Shown here piece by piece: positions 17,747 through 26,796 of a DNA stretch of 64,000 nucleotides (the first letter of the stretch is position 1; each line of letters begins with the position of its first letter). A model generated the notes under the pieces. The model was not told where the DNA came from and did no database searches. It was given only the letters and a program-made list of their open reading frames with translations. A program made the position numbers and the translations under genes. Source of the stretch: Streptomyces longhuiensis (GTDB lineage: Bacteria; Actinomycetota; Actinomycetes; Streptomycetales; Streptomycetaceae). The stretch spans positions 2,542,001-2,606,000 of the forward strand of contig NZ_CP085173.1 of assembly GCF_020616555.1 (NCBI RefSeq), in the 5' to 3' direction.

Positions 17747-20700
17747 ATGAACGCGCAGCAGACGGACCGCACCATTTCAGCCACTCCACTGCTGCGTCTG
17801 CACCTTTTCGGCGGCTTCGCGGCGACTCGCGACAACGGCCCGGCCCCCGCCGAACGCTGGACCCGGCCCAGCGCCCAGACCCTGGTCAAGCTGCTCGCCG
17901 TCGTGCCTGACCACCAGCTCCACCGCGAGCAGGCGATGGACATCTGCTGGCCGGAGGCCGACCAGCAGTCCGCGACCGGCAGCCTGCGGGTCGCCCTGCA
18001 CGCCGCGCGCCGCGCCCTGGAACCCGAACTCGCGCCGCGCGCCAGTTCCTCGTACCTGATATCCGACGGCGCCCTGCTGCGGCTCGATCCGGCCACCGTC
18101 CGCATCGACGCCGACGAGGCCGAGACCGCGGCGCGGGCCGCGCTCGCCTCCGGGGACGCCGGGGACCTCGCCGCCGCCCTGACGATGTTCACCGGCGAGC
18201 TGCTGCCCGAGGACCGCTACGCGAACTGGGCGCAGGCCCGCCGCGACCACCTCGTCGCCCTCCGCGAGGAGGTGCAACTCGCACTCGCCGCCGCGCACAT
18301 GGCCCAGGGGTCCCACGCCGAGGCGGTCGCCGTGGCCGAGCAGGTGCTCGCCGCCAGCCCCGCCGAGGAACTCGCCCACCGCATCGTCATCGACGCCTGT
18401 CTGCGCCAGGGTCTGCGCCGCCGGGCCGTGCACCAGTACCACGTGTGCCGGGCCGCTCTCGACGCCGAACTCGGGGTGCGCCCGGGGCCGGAGACCGAGC
18501 GGCTGCACCGGAAAGCGCTGACCGCCGGGCCCGCCGCCGCGCCCGCCGGGCCGACCCTGCCCGCACCCCTGCGGGCCCCGGCAGGGACGCCGCTCCGCGG
18601 CCGCGACGAGCACCTGGCCCGGCTGCTCACCGCGGGCGGACCGCCGGTGACTCTGCTGGGCGGGGAGGCGGGCGTCGGCAAGACCCGGCTCGCGGGTGAG
18701 ATCGCGCGGCGCGCCGCGGAGGCCGGGGCCGCGGTGCTGTGGGGCGGCGGACACGACGCCGAAGGCCACACACCCTACGGGGCGTTCGCCGAGGCCCTCG
18801 ACGGCTGGCTCGCCGACCGGGACGCCGGGGAGCGGGCCCGGGTCGGCGCCGAGTATCCCGAACTGGCTGCGTTCCTCCCGTCGTTGGGGCGAGTGCGGGA
18901 CGGCGAGCGGCGCAGTCCGGAGGAGGAACGCGACCGGCTGTTCCGGGCCACGTCGGGGCTCCTCGGCGAACTCGCCGCAGCCCGGCCCCTCCTGGTGGTC
19001 CTGGACGATCTGCACGCCGCCGACGAGGGCTCGTACCAGCTGCTGAGCCATCTCGCACGGCGGGCCGCCACCACGAGGACGGCACTGCGGTTCCTGGTGA
19101 CGTACCGCGAGGAGGAGGTCCCCGAGGGCGACGCGCGGCGTCTCGCCCTCGCCCAGCTGACCCGTCAACGGCTGCTCGGACGCGAGGAGTTGGGGCGGCT
19201 CGACCGGGAGGCGTGCCTGGCCGTGGTGCGCGACGCCGCGCCCGGTCCCGACGACCGGTTCGGCAGGGTGTGGGAACTCTCCCTCGGCAACCCGCTGTTC
19301 GCCCTCGAACTCGCCAGAGGTCCCGTCGGCGACGAAGCGCCTGACGGAGTACGGGAGTTGGTGGGCGAGCGACTCGGTCGGCTCGGCCGGGACACCCGCC
19401 GCGTCGTGGAGGCGCTGGCCGTCGGGGGCGGCGAGGCCGCGCTCACCGAACTGCTCGACGTCGCCGCGCACGGGCTGCGGCCCGCTGTCGACGCGGCGAG
19501 CGCCGCCGACGCCATCGAAGACGCCATCAGCGCCGCGCTCGTCGAGGAACGCAAGGTCGTGGTGGCCGGGCGGGCCGAGGCGGGCCTGGCCTTCCGGCAT
19601 CCGCTCGTCAGGCTGACGTGTTACGAGGGACTGAGTTCGGTCCGCCGCCGGCAACTGCACGCCGCGTTCGCGCAGACCGTGCTGCGCCGCCGGCCCGACG
19701 CCGTCGACACGCTCGCCTCGCACTTCGCGCGGGCCGACGACCCGCGTGCCGCCGAGTACCTGCGCCGCGCCGCCGAACGGGCCGCCGCCGTCTACGCCAA
19801 CGACACCGCCGACCGCTACTACCGCGACCTCGTGGCCCGGCTCGACGTGGACGCCGCCCGGGCCCGGCTCGCGCACGCCCAAGTGCTGCGCCGCATGGGC
19901 CATTTCGCGGAGGCCGCCGCTGTGCTGCGGCTCGCGCTCGCCGAGTTCGTGCGGCGCGGCGACCACGACGACACGGTGCTCGCGGCGGCCCGCCTCGCCG
20001 AGACCCTCGTCAAGGCCGAGGACCCGGAGTCGGGCCGGGAGATCCTGGACACGCATCCCCCGGCCGAGGACACCGGGCCCGAGCCGACCGCCTCCCACCT
20101 TCTCGCGCTTTCGGTGGCGCTGAGCGTCCAGGGGCACTACACCGAGGGGTACGCGGCAGCCCGGCAGGCGCTGGCGCCCGCGCGCCGGGTGCCCGGCCTG
20201 ACGGGCCAGGGGCTGCTGGCCCGCTGCCACGCGACGCAGGCCACCAATCTGGCGCTCGCGGGCCGGTTCGGCGAGGCCCGTGAGGCGGCCGACCTGGCGT
20301 TCGCTCCCGCCGAGGCGTACGGGGACTCCGCGCTGCTCGGCTCGGTGCTCTCGGTGCTGCGCGAGAACGCGCGGCGCGGCGGGCGGCTGCGCGAGGCCGT
20401 CGACACCGGGCTGCGGGCCCTCGACCGGGCCGAGGAGTCGGGCGATCCGACGGCCGCCGCGTTCGAGCGGGCGAACCTGGCCGAACTTCGTCTGCTCCTG
20501 GAGGAGGTCGACGCCGCGCGCGACCTGGCCGAGGCCGCGGTGGCGGGCGCCGACCCGGACGAGGCATGGTCGCTGCCCTATGCGCTGGCCGCGCTGGCCC
20601 GGGTGCGGATGCGGGCCGGTGCCCCGGACCGGGCGGCCCCGCTGCTCGACCGCGCCGAGCGGGTGGCCGGCACGCACCGGGACCGCCAGGCCCGCTTCGA

Positions 20701-21040
20701 GGTGGGTACCGCGCGCGCCGAACTGGCGCTGCTCCAGGGCCGACCCGAGCAGGTGGCCGTGCTGCTGCCGGACGACGAGGCCCCGGTCCTCGCCGCGTGG
20801 GGGCGCCTCCTCGCCGGGGACCGGGGGGCGGCGCGACGGATCGCCGCCGCCGAGGTGGAGCGGGCCCTGGGCACCGGGGAGCGGCTCGCCGAGGTGGAGG
20901 CGCGGGTCGTGCACGCGGTTGCCCTGCCGGGGGCGGCCGGTCGGGCGGCACTCGCCGAGGCGGGGGCCTTGGCGCGGTCCCTGCCCTACCCTGCGGGGCT
21001 TCGGCGGATCGAGCAGGCCCGGGGTCTTCAGCGGGCCTAG
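17747..21040 (+). CDS. Large SARP/AfsR-family transcriptional regulator with ATPase domain
   Basis: This 1097-residue regulator starts with an OmpR-like DNA-binding winged helix (about 13-100, with LRLHLFGGFAATRD and QTLVKLLAVVPDHQLHREQ). A bacterial transcriptional activation domain (BTAD, about 105-255) follows and includes the family motif CRAALDAELGVRPGPETERL. From about residue 285 comes a P-loop ATPase: LRGRDEHLARL, Walker A GGEAGVGKTRLAG near 306-316 and Walker B LLVVLDDLHAAD near 415. The last 500 residues are TPR-like helices. Known large SARPs activate promoters with 11-bp-spaced direct repeats. It lies immediately after two operons whose promoters show exactly that, so they are the obvious targets (inferred). 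No biosynthetic cluster is nearby. Confidence 0.92.
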   Translation: MNAQQTDRTISATPLLRLHLFGGFAATRDNGPAPAERWTRPSAQTLVKLLAVVPDHQLHREQAMDICWPEADQQSATGSLRVALHAARRALEPELAPRASSSYLISDGALLRLDPATVRIDADEAETAARAALASGDAGDLAAALTMFTGELLPEDRYANWAQARRDHLVALREEVQLALAAAHMAQGSHAEAVAVAEQVLAASPAEELAHRIVIDACLRQGLRRRAVHQYHVCRAALDAELGVRPGPETERLHRKALTAGPAAAPAGPTLPAPLRAPAGTPLRGRDEHLARLLTAGGPPVTLLGGEAGVGKTRLAGEIARRAAEAGAAVLWGGGHDAEGHTPYGAFAEALDGWLADRDAGERARVGAEYPELAAFLPSLGRVRDGERRSPEEERDRLFRATSGLLGELAAARPLLVVLDDLHAADEGSYQLLSHLARRAATTRTALRFLVTYREEEVPEGDARRLALAQLTRQRLLGREELGRLDREACLAVVRDAAPGPDDRFGRVWELSLGNPLFALELARGPVGDEAPDGVRELVGERLGRLGRDTRRVVEALAVGGGEAALTELLDVAAHGLRPAVDAASAADAIEDAISAALVEERKVVVAGRAEAGLAFRHPLVRLTCYEGLSSVRRRQLHAAFAQTVLRRRPDAVDTLASHFARADDPRAAEYLRRAAERAAAVYANDTADRYYRDLVARLDVDAARARLAHAQVLRRMGHFAEAAAVLRLALAEFVRRGDHDDTVLAAARLAETLVKAEDPESGREILDTHPPAEDTGPEPTASHLLALSVALSVQGHYTEGYAAARQALAPARRVPGLTGQGLLARCHATQATNLALAGRFGEAREAADLAFAPAEAYGDSALLGSVLSVLRENARRGGRLREAVDTGLRALDRAEESGDPTAAAFERANLAELRLLLEEVDAARDLAEAAVAGADPDEAWSLPYALAALARVRMRAGAPDRAAPLLDRAERVAGTHRDRQARFEVGTARAELALLQGRPEQVAVLLPDDEAPVLAAWGRLLAGDRGAARRIAAAEVERALGTGERLAEVEARVVHAVALPGAAGRAALAEAGALARSLPYPAGLRRIEQARGLQRA

Positions 21041-22302
21041 GCGCCCTTGTCGGTCGGGGAATCGTGCGCGGGTGCGGGGCTCGTCGTGGCTGATCGCTCC
21101 GTTCCCCGCGCCCCTTCGGGGCGCTTGCCCCCCGACCCCCGAAATCCCAACGCCGCCGCCACCATCAACAACCCGCCGAGCATCACGAACGGTGCCGCCG
21201 TACCCGCGACGCCCGCGATCAGACCCGCCGACGCGGGGGCCGCGACCTGGCCGAGGCGGTTGCCGGTCAGCCGCAGGGCCAGGGCCGTGGAGCGGGCGTC
21301 GGCAGGGGCGGCCTGCACGACCGTCGTCATCGACAGCGGCTGGCCGACCCCGAGGCAGAAGCCGAGCAGGACCAGGATCACGCCGAGGGCCCACACGGGG
21401 ACCGGCAGCGCGATACCTGCGCAGAGCACGGCGGCGAGCAGGCATGTCGCCGTGATCAGGGCGGCCCGGCCCAGCCAGTCGATGAGCGGCGTCATGACGA
21501 GCCGGCAGGCAATCGTGGCGGCCGCCCGCAGGCTCAGCAGCAGACCGACGACGGACGGCGCGATCCCCCGGTGCTCGCCCACGACCGGCAGATACGCCGT
21601 GAGGATGTCCGTCGCGGACAGCACGGCGAGCGAGATGAAGATCCCGCCGGGCACACCCCGGGTACGCAGAATCCGGCCGACCGGCACACGCGGCCCGGCG
21701 GACGCGGCCGCGCCTGTCGTCGTACGAGGGTGCTCGATGCGCCACAGAGAGGTGAAGGAGACAGCGGCGACGGCGGCCGCGACGAGCAGCGCGAGCGCGC
21801 TCGTGGCCCCCAGATCGGGCCCGCCGATGAGCGCGCCCGCGGCGATCGGCCCGACCAGCTGGCCGAGGGAGGCGCCGATCGTGAAGTGACCGAAGTTGCG
21901 GTCCTGTTCGGCCGGAGCCGACTGCCGGGCGACGATCGACTGTGCGCCGATCACGAACGACAGATGGCCGAGCCCCATCACCCCGCTCCACGCGGCCATC
22001 GCGATCAGCGAGTCCGCCGTGCCGCTGAGCGCGCAGCCGCCGGCGATCAGGACGACGCCGACGGGCAGCAGGGGCGCGCACCGGCCGTGGTCGGTACGCC
22101 GGCCGAGCGGTACGGCCGCGAACAGCGGAAGAAGCGCGTACACACCCGCGATCACACCGATCGCGCGCTCGTCCGCGCCGAGCGCGAGCGCCCGGTAGGA
22201 GACGGCCGGCCGCGCCATCGACACCGCCCCCTGCGCGAAGCTGAAGGCGATGACGAGGCGGAGCAGCCAGCTCCTCCTGCCGGGCTCTGTCATGAGACTC
22301 AT
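21037..22302 (-). CDS. MFS transporter
   Basis: This protein of about 421 residues has twelve hydrophobic segments and an MFS fold. VPLGRRTDHGRCAP is a degenerate loop 2-3 motif, and the second half opens with GGIFISLAVLSATDILTAYLPVVG. The overall look is of a drug or small-molecule efflux carrier of the YfcJ/SetA-like class, with no ligand-specific motif. The stop overlaps the convergent SARP gene by four bases. The likely start, 22302, lies only five bases after the stop of the CitMHS gene; ATG 22293 is an alternative. A link to the SARP gene is not implied by this convergent arrangement. Confidence 0.85.
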   Translation of the reverse strand: MSLMTEPGRRSWLLRLVIAFSFAQGAVSMARPAVSYRALALGADERAIGVIAGVYALLPLFAAVPLGRRTDHGRCAPLLPVGVVLIAGGCALSGTADSLIAMAAWSGVMGLGHLSFVIGAQSIVARQSAPAEQDRNFGHFTIGASLGQLVGPIAAGALIGGPDLGATSALALLVAAAVAAVSFTSLWRIEHPRTTTGAAASAGPRVPVGRILRTRGVPGGIFISLAVLSATDILTAYLPVVGEHRGIAPSVVGLLLSLRAAATIACRLVMTPLIDWLGRAALITATCLLAAVLCAGIALPVPVWALGVILVLLGFCLGVGQPLSMTTVVQAAPADARSTALALRLTGNRLGQVAAPASAGLIAGVAGTAAPFVMLGGLLMVAAALGFRGSGGKRPEGARGTERSATTSPAPAHDSPTDKGA

Positions 22303-22307
22303 CGGGG

Positions 22308-23741
22308 TCAGAGGATCCCGAAGAGGAATCCGGCGCCGAGGATCACCAGCGCGGTGAGCGCGGCCCATTTGACCGTGAATTTCGTGTGGTCGCCGAACTC
22401 GACCTTGGCCATCCCGACGAGGACGAAGACGGCGGGGACGAGCGGGCTCGACATGTGCAGCGGCTGGCCGATGAGGGAGGCGCGGGCGACCTCGAGGGTG
22501 GAGACGCCGTGCGCGTTCCCGGCCTCGGCGAGGACGGGCAGGATGCCGAAGTAGAAGCCGTCGTTCGACATGAAGTACGTGAACGGGATGGACAGGACGC
22601 CGGTGACGAGGGCCATGTGCGGGCCCATCCAGTCGGGGATGCCGCCGACGACCCACTTGGCCATGTGGTCGACCATGCCGGTGCCCTGGAGGACGCCGGT
22701 GAAGACGGCGGCGGCGAAGACCATGCCGGAGACGTTCAGGACGTTCTCGGCGTGGGCGGCGATACGGGCCCTCTGGTCGGGCATGTGCGGGAAGTTCACC
22801 GTGAGGGCGAGCGCGGCGCCCAGGATGAACAGGACCGGGATCGGCAGCCACTCCATGATCATCGCGGTGAGCAGCGTCACCGTCATGAGCGCGTTGAACC
22901 AGTAGAGCTTGGGGCGCAGGGTGGCGCGGTTCGGGTCCAGGGCCGCGAAGGTCTCGCCGTCCTCGTTCTCGTACGAGGGCGCGGCCCCGCCGGAGGACTC
23001 CTTGTCGGAACCGGAACCGGAACCGGAGCCGGAGCCGGAAGCCTTGCCGCCGGAGGCACCGGCGCCCACGAGCACCTTCTCGTCGGAGGTCTCCGTGACG
23101 GCCTCGGTGACCTCGTCGAGGGAGAGGTAGCCGAGGCGCTTGCGCTCGCGGCGGCCGAGGACATAGGCGAGGGCGAAGACGAAGAGCAGGCCGACGGCGA
23201 GCGCCGGGATCATCGGCACGAAGATGTCGCTGGCATCGAGCTTCAGCGCGGTCGCGGCACGGGCGGTGGGGCCGCCCCAGGGCAGCGTGTTCATGACGCC
23301 GTTGGCGGTCGCGGCGACACCGGTCATCACGATCAGGCTCATCTTGAGGCGCTTGTACAGCGGGTACATCGCCGAGACGGTGATCATGAAGGTGGTGGAT
23401 CCGTCGCCGTCGAGCGAAACGATGGCCGCGAGGACGGCGGTGCCGACGACGATACGGACCGGGTCGGCCTTCGCGAAGCGCAGGATGCCGCGCACGATCG
23501 GGTCGAAGAGGCCGACGTCGATCATCAGCCCGAAGTAGACGATGGCGAACATCAGCATCGCCGCGGTGGGCGCGAGGTCACCGATACCGGCGACGACGTA
23601 GTCGCCGAGCTTGGCTCCCTTGCCCACGAAGACGCAGAAAAGAGCCGGGATGAGCACGAGCGCCGCGATCGGCGACACCTTCTTCATCATGATCAGCACC
23701 AGGAAGGTGGCAATCATGCCGAAGCCGAGGATGGTCAACAT
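22308..23741 (-). CDS. CitMHS-family citrate-metal:proton symporter
   Basis: This protein of about 477 residues has ten to twelve membrane segments. Family features include MLTILGFGMIATF, SLDGDGSTTFMITVSAMYPLY, GVMNTLPWGGPTARA and IPFTYFMSNDGFYFGILPVL. CitMHS carriers import citrate complexed with Mg2+ or Ca2+ together with protons. The central cytoplasmic loop is lengthened by a Gly-Ser dipeptide run encoded by GGAACC/GGAGCC repeats at 23007-23036. ATG 23741 fits the conserved N-terminus better than the upstream extension. The TetR-family gene 200 bases upstream in the same direction may control it, but no operator was recognised. The MFS gene follows at 5 bases, so the two are probably co-transcribed. 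Confidence 0.9.
   Translation of the reverse strand: MLTILGFGMIATFLVLIMMKKVSPIAALVLIPALFCVFVGKGAKLGDYVVAGIGDLAPTAAMLMFAIVYFGLMIDVGLFDPIVRGILRFAKADPVRIVVGTAVLAAIVSLDGDGSTTFMITVSAMYPLYKRLKMSLIVMTGVAATANGVMNTLPWGGPTARAATALKLDASDIFVPMIPALAVGLLFVFALAYVLGRRERKRLGYLSLDEVTEAVTETSDEKVLVGAGASGGKASGSGSGSGSGSDKESSGGAAPSYENEDGETFAALDPNRATLRPKLYWFNALMTVTLLTAMIMEWLPIPVLFILGAALALTVNFPHMPDQRARIAAHAENVLNVSGMVFAAAVFTGVLQGTGMVDHMAKWVVGGIPDWMGPHMALVTGVLSIPFTYFMSNDGFYFGILPVLAEAGNAHGVSTLEVARASLIGQPLHMSSPLVPAVFVLVGMAKVEFGDHTKFTVKWAALTALVILGAGFLFGIL
23007..23036. repeat. Hexanucleotide repeat coding a Gly-Ser linker
   Basis: Three GGAACC units and two GGAGCC units run in tandem within the CitMHS gene and encode alternating Gly-Ser in the central loop. 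Such repeats can change length by slippage without breaking the frame. Confidence 0.75.
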
Positions 23742-23943
23742 GTGGATACCTAACGTTCGCCCTTGAACTTCCACCGGGGCCTTGCGGTCAGCGAGACGTT
23801 AGGGCGCGCGCATCACCGTTAACAAGATGTTGACGTGCGAGCAATAAGCGCAAAACTCCAGGTCACGGGGTTGGGCGCCGATCGGGGGTGGCCCGTGAGG
23901 ACGTCCAGGGCTTCGATACCCCTTCCCCGCCGGACCCTCCGGA

Positions 23944-24576
23944 TCAGTCCAGCACCCGCGCCAGATAGGCCCGCAGCAGCTCCCGTGTCTCCGCGATGAC
24001 GTTCTCGTCGCCCGACGGGTCGAGCCGGAACGCGAGGCGGACCAGGGCGTCCGCCGACTCGACGGCGATCAGGAACGCGCGCCGCAGGGTGTCGTCGGGC
24101 GTGCGGTCGAGGTGGGCGGCGAGCAGTTCGGTGAGGCGGTCGGTGAGGCGGTGGTTGGGGCCGGCGTCGGCGCCGACGGGGATCTGGTTGCCGAAGTCGA
24201 CGAGGGAGAAGCCGGGAGCGGTGCGCTTCATGGCGAGGTACTCGTCGAGGACGGCGTCCATCGCGCCGCGCCAGTCGGCCTCGGGGACGCCGGCGAGGCG
24301 CCCGGCGACGCGCTCGGCGTAGCGCTGGAGGTTGCGTTCGGCGAGGGCGTCGACGAGGGCGCGCTTGTTGCCGAAGAAGCGGTAGACGGAGCCGATGGGC
24401 ACCCCGGCGCGGACGGCCACGGCCCGGGTGCTGAGCTCCTCGTAGCCGCCTTCGTCGAGCAGTTGCGCGCAGGCGTCGAGGATCCGGCTCAGGCGTTCGG
24501 CGCTGCGCTGCTGGACGGGCGCGCGGCGCAGGGACGTGGAGTGGGTCACGGGTTCCACGGGCGGCGTCCACGGCAT
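23944..24576 (-). CDS. TetR-family transcriptional regulator
   Basis: This 210-residue protein has an N-terminal TetR helix-turn-helix (about 20-70): RLSRILDACAQLLDEGGYEELSTRAVAVRAGVPIGSVYRFFGNK. A helical ligand-binding domain follows, with a TetR_C-like SLVDFGNQIPVG segment. It lies upstream of the CitMHS transporter in the same orientation and divergent from hmgA across 101 bases, so either or both could be targets. An imperfect inverted pair TCCTA/TAGGA (24638-24642 and 24653-24657) lies in the hmgA leader and is a weak operator candidate. Start uncertain: ATG 24576 lacks a clear Shine-Dalgarno sequence, and GTG 24549 is an alternative. Confidence 0.88.
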   Translation of the reverse strand: MPWTPPVEPVTHSTSLRRAPVQQRSAERLSRILDACAQLLDEGGYEELSTRAVAVRAGVPIGSVYRFFGNKRALVDALAERNLQRYAERVAGRLAGVPEADWRGAMDAVLDEYLAMKRTAPGFSLVDFGNQIPVGADAGPNHRLTDRLTELLAAHLDRTPDDTLRRAFLIAVESADALVRLAFRLDPSGDENVIAETRELLRAYLARVLD

Positions 24577-24677
24577 GACCCGGAGAGTAGAGGACTGCTC
24601 AGCTTCGTGGGGTGTTCTTGCGCCAGGAAAAAGGTAATCCTACGGTGGAGCATAGGAATCATGGACGAGGGAGCGAC

Positions 24678-25994
24678 ATGCGTGACGCGAGGAAGACCGC
24701 CGAGGGGCTCGCCTACCTCTCGGGCTTCGGCAACGAGCACAGCTCGGAGGCGGTGCCCGGCGCTCTGCCCCACGGACGCAATTCGCCCCAGCGCGCCCCG
24801 CTCGGTCTGTACGCGGAGCAGCTGAGCGGCGCCGCGTTCACCGAACCGAGGGCGCACAACCGGCGTTCGTGGCTGTACCGGATCCGCCCCTCGGCCGCGC
24901 ACCCGGCGTTCGTGCGGGCGGACAACGGCGCGCTGCGCACGGCCCCCTTCACGGAGTCCGTCCCCGACCCGAACCGGCTGCGCTGGAACCCGCTGCCCGA
25001 GCCGGCTCCCGGCACCGACTTCCTGGCGGGCCTGTGGACCCTCGGCGGGAACGGTGACGCGACCCAGCGCACCGGTATGGCCGTGCACCTCTACCACGCC
25101 AACTCCTCCATGACGGAACGGGTGTTCAGCGACGCGGACGGCGAGCTCCTGATCGTCCCCGAGCGCGGTGGCCTGCTGCTGCGCACCGAGTTCGGCCTGC
25201 TGCACGTGGACCCGGGCCACGTGGCGCTGATCCCGCGCGGGGTCCGTTTCCGCGTCGAACTCCTCGACGGCGATGCCCGCGGCTACGTCTGCGAGAACTA
25301 CGGCTCCCCCTTCCGGCTGCCCGACCTGGGCCCGATCGGCGCCAACGGTCTGGCGAACGCCCGGGACTTCATGGTCCCCGTCGCCGCGTACGAGGACACC
25401 GAGGGGCCGGTGGAGGTGGTGAACAAGTTCTGCGGAAACCTGTGGCGCGCCACGTACGACCACTCGCCTCTCGATGTCGTCGCCTGGCACGGCAACCACG
25501 TCCCGTACGTCTACGACCTGCGCCGTTTCAATGTCATCGGGTCGGTCAGCTACGACCACCCGGATCCGTCGATCTTCACGGTCCTCACCTCGCCGAGCGA
25601 CACGCCGGGGCTCGCGGGCGTGGACTTCGTGGTGTTCGCGCCGCGCTGGCTGGTCGGTGAGGACACGTTCCGGCCGCCGTACTTCCACCGGAACGTGATG
25701 AGCGAGTACATGGGCCTGATCGAGGGCGCGTACGACGCCAAGGCGGAAGGCTTCGTTCCGGGGGGTGGTTCGCTGCACAACATGATGTCGGCGCACGGCC
25801 CGGACCGTGAGACGTTCGACAAGGCGTCGGCGGCCGAGCTCAGGCCGCAGAAGGTCGACGACGGGCTGGCGTTCATGTTCGAGACCCGGTGGCCGGTGAC
25901 CGCGACCGCCCAGGCGGCGCAGGCCGATCACCTCCAGCGCGGCTACGACGACGTGTGGAGCGGCCTCGAACGGCACTTCAGGCCGTCGCACTGA
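24678..25994 (+). CDS. hmgA: Homogentisate 1,2-dioxygenase
   Basis: This 438-residue enzyme opens the ring of homogentisate to maleylacetoacetate in tyrosine and phenylalanine catabolism, using Fe(II). Family landmarks are the N-terminal [12 protein letters not shown] with [10 protein letters not shown], the core [23 protein letters not shown], and the metal-site region [18 protein letters not shown] with [14 protein letters not shown]. These contain the expected His and Glu ligands. Length matches bacterial HmgA. ATG 24678 follows GAGGGAG. The downstream GntR/UTRA gene begins 41 bases later and could be its local regulator. The next two steps (maleylacetoacetate isomerase, fumarylacetoacetase) are not in the window. 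Confidence 0.96.
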   Translation: MRDARKTAEGLAYLSGFGNEHSSEAVPGALPHGRNSPQRAPLGLYAEQLSGAAFTEPRAHNRRSWLYRIRPSAAHPAFVRADNGALRTAPFTESVPDPNRLRWNPLPEPAPGTDFLAGLWTLGGNGDATQRTGMAVHLYHANSSMTERVFSDADGELLIVPERGGLLLRTEFGLLHVDPGHVALIPRGVRFRVELLDGDARGYVCENYGSPFRLPDLGPIGANGLANARDFMVPVAAYEDTEGPVEVVNKFCGNLWRATYDHSPLDVVAWHGNHVPYVYDLRRFNVIGSVSYDHPDPSIFTVLTSPSDTPGLAGVDFVVFAPRWLVGEDTFRPPYFHRNVMSEYMGLIEGAYDAKAEGFVPGGGSLHNMMSAHGPDRETFDKASAAELRPQKVDDGLAFMFETRWPVTATAQAAQADHLQRGYDDVWSGLERHFRPSH

Positions 25995-26034
25995 GCCGTT
26001 GCACTGAACGCGCCCGACCGATACGGATAGGCCC

Positions 26035-26784
26035 GTGACCTCTTTCGCTCCGGACTCGATCGTCCTGAACCGCAAGCTGCCGCTCTGGTATCAGGTGTCG
26101 CAGTCCCTGCGCGCCTCCATACTGGGGCGCTCCCCTGACGACCCGCTGCGCCTGCCCACCGAGGAACAACTCGCGGGGCACTACGGGGTGAGCGTCCTGA
26201 CCATGCGGCAGGCGCTCAAGGAGCTGGAGGACGAGGGGCTCATCACCCGGCACCGCAGGCGCGGCACCTTCATCGAGCCGGCCGCGCGGCGGGGAGCGCC
26301 CGTGCGCCTTCTCGGCTCGGTCGACGCCATCGTGGCCCAGCAGTCCGGCATGACGACCGAACTGCTGGACCACGGCACGGTTCCGGTGCCCGGCACGATC
26401 GCCGAGTACTTTCCGCAGGCCGAGACCGTGGCCACGTACCACCGGCTGCGCTGCGACGAGAAGACCGGCGAGCCGACCAACCACGCGCGCAACTACATCA
26501 GGGCCGACCTCGCCGACCGTGTCGATCTGGACGACCTGGTGCGCTGGCCGATGACGAAGGTCCTGCGCGATGTCGTCGGCGTACGCATCAGCCGGATCAC
26601 CGACACCGTCGAGGCGCGGCTCGCGGATCCGGAGACGGCGCGGCTGCTCCAAGTGCCGCTGCTCAGCCCGATCCTGCACTACACGGGCATCACCTACGAC
26701 GAGGACGGCCGGCCGCTGGACGTCGCCGTCATCCACTACCGCGGCGACCGGTTCTCCTTCACGGTCACTCTCGACGCGCACTGA
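26035..26784 (+). CDS. GntR-family regulator of the HutC/UTRA subfamily
   Basis: This 249-residue protein has an N-terminal GntR winged helix (about 15-80): LWYQVSQSLRASILG, LPTEEQLAGHYGVSVLTMRQALKELEDEGLITRHRRRGTFI. The rest is a UTRA effector domain (about 95-245), which in HutC-like proteins binds small metabolites. GTG 26035 has no Shine-Dalgarno sequence; TACGGA at 26022-26027 lies seven bases upstream and suggests a leaderless message. It lies just downstream of hmgA, so a role in aromatic amino acid catabolism is reasonable but inferred. Confidence 0.9.
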   Translation: MTSFAPDSIVLNRKLPLWYQVSQSLRASILGRSPDDPLRLPTEEQLAGHYGVSVLTMRQALKELEDEGLITRHRRRGTFIEPAARRGAPVRLLGSVDAIVAQQSGMTTELLDHGTVPVPGTIAEYFPQAETVATYHRLRCDEKTGEPTNHARNYIRADLADRVDLDDLVRWPMTKVLRDVVGVRISRITDTVEARLADPETARLLQVPLLSPILHYTGITYDEDGRPLDVAVIHYRGDRFSFTVTLDAH

Positions 26785-26796
26785 CCGCGTCGTACG

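Noticed and set aside
17747..21040. SARP gene taken as a sign of an antibiotic biosynthetic cluster
   Set aside because: No PKS, NRPS, terpene, lanthipeptide or tailoring gene set lies in the window.
17777..22081. A 1434-codon leftward frame opposite the SARP gene
   Set aside because: It is low in hydrophobic structure, rich in Arg/Gly/Pro and has no recognisable domain. The rightward SARP frame explains the region.
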